Shown here: positions 6,098-6,299 of the stretch, piece by piece
Layout: each line of letters starts with the position of its first letter
Numbering within the stretch: the stretch's first letter is position 1
Origin: an uncultured Hyphomicrobiales bacterium
Lineage (GTDB): Bacteria; Pseudomonadota; Alphaproteobacteria; Rhizobiales; Beijerinckiaceae
Direction of reading: 5' to 3'
NCBI GenBank assembly: GCA_903903935.1
Contig: CAIVAX010000422.1
Location: 1 to 6,299, forward strand
DNA: 6,299 nt
Notes under the pieces: model-generated
Databases searched by the model: none
The model's input: only the letters and a program-made list of their open reading frames with translations
What the model was told of the DNA's origin: nothing
Made by a program: the position numbers and the translations under genes

Positions 6098-6126
6098 GCC
6101 CCTCAGGGGCGAGCCGCTAGAGCGGC
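6098..6126 (-). terminator. Double hairpin after the right-edge gene
   Basis: Read on the minus strand, GCCGCT-CT-AGCGGC (6126-6113) is a perfect 6-bp stem 9 nt after the TAA. It is followed by GCCCC-TGA-GGGGC (6110-6098), a 5-bp stem leading into CTTTGCTC. The second hairpin with its short T-run is a plausible intrinsic terminator for the gene ending at 6136, although the T-run is weak. Confidence 0.5.
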
Positions 6127-6135
6127 CCTCCCAAT

Positions 6136-6299
6136 TTAGTGAGCGCAGCGGATCAAGATCGCGCTTTGCTCCAGCTTGGCCCGGGTCTCAGCTTTGGCAA
6201 TCGAGGCCGTCACATCATCGGCCAAGCCAAAAGCTATCGCTTTTTGAAAGCCATGGCTTTCGCACCACGCATCCGCGACGATCTGGCCGCAGCTGCCGC
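6136..6299 (-). CDS. Hypothetical protein, C-terminal fragment (N-terminus off the right edge)
   Basis: An open frame enters from the right edge and ends at TAA (6138-6136), giving 53 complete residues. The visible part reads SCGQIVADAWCESHGF, then AIAFGLADDVTASIA, and ends AILIRCAH. Three cysteines and the spacing C-x7-W-C-x3-GF resemble small secreted cysteine-rich proteins I have seen in alphaproteobacteria, but I cannot name the family with confidence. The codon choice matches the neighbouring genes and a hairpin pair follows the stop, so the frame is likely real. It lies in the same direction as the DUF2865 gene, 206 bp upstream of it. The two may be related as envelope proteins, but the hairpins between them suggest separate transcripts. 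Confidence 0.65.
   Translation of the reverse strand, partial: GSCGQIVADAWCESHGFQKAIAFGLADDVTASIAKAETRAKLEQSAILIRCAH

Larger units (their letters stand above)
5930..6135. other. Intergenic region between the right-edge gene and the DUF2865 gene
   Basis: Besides the palindromes, tandem repeat and hairpins listed separately, a CTCTG (6025-6029) / CAGAG (6038-6042) inverted repeat lies next to the first repeat unit. A weak minus-strand TTCAAA-N17-TATCGC pair upstream of the DUF2865 gene is the only promoter-like match I found, and I do not rely on it. Confidence 0.4.

Overview
The window looks like a chromosomal stretch from an alphaproteobacterium. The reasons are a DUF2865-type secreted protein (a family I know mainly from Alphaproteobacteria), a compact GluRS with an SKR-type KMSKS loop, an NadE of the two-domain glutamine-dependent type, and sigma70-like promoters followed by genes that lack Shine-Dalgarno sites. 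Codon use and base composition look even across the window. I see no insertion sequence, phage gene, tRNA, rRNA gene or CRISPR array. The order within the class cannot be fixed from this sequence.

Layout, left to right. (1) Positions 1-1109, minus strand: the N-terminal 369 residues of an LplT/Aas-type MFS membrane protein, cut by the left edge. (2) Positions 1110-1225: a divergent promoter region, with a good TTGAGA-N17-TATAGT promoter for the MFS gene and a weaker one for nadE. (3) Positions 1226-2977, plus strand: a complete glutamine-dependent NAD+ synthetase. (4) Positions 2978-3369: an apparently gene-poor gap that holds a compact minus-strand transcription unit. It has a promoter (TTAACA-N17-TAGACT), a 17-nt match to the complement of the 16S rRNA 3' end, a 25-codon ORF starting with GTG, a nested stem-loop region with a duplicated 11-mer, and a perfect 11-bp terminator stem that also separates it from nadE. 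This is the most interesting item in the window. (5) Positions 3370-4722, plus strand: glutamyl-tRNA synthetase. (6) Positions 4685-5929, minus strand: a DUF2865 secreted cysteine-rich protein, tail-to-tail with gltX and overlapping its coding end by 38 bp. (7) Positions 5930-6135: an intergenic region with overlapping palindromes, a 15-bp tandem repeat and a double hairpin. (8) Positions 6136-6299, minus strand: the C-terminal 53 residues of an unidentified cysteine-containing protein, cut by the right edge.

The genes do not form one pathway. They are mostly single-gene units in alternating orientation: phospholipid transport or remodelling, NAD synthesis, a putative small RNA/small protein, tRNA charging and envelope proteins. 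nadE and gltX share one signal: neither has a Shine-Dalgarno site, and a -10-like hexamer ends 6-8 nt before the ATG. That is what leaderless mRNAs would show, and it contrasts strongly with the extreme Shine-Dalgarno of the small ORF lying between them.
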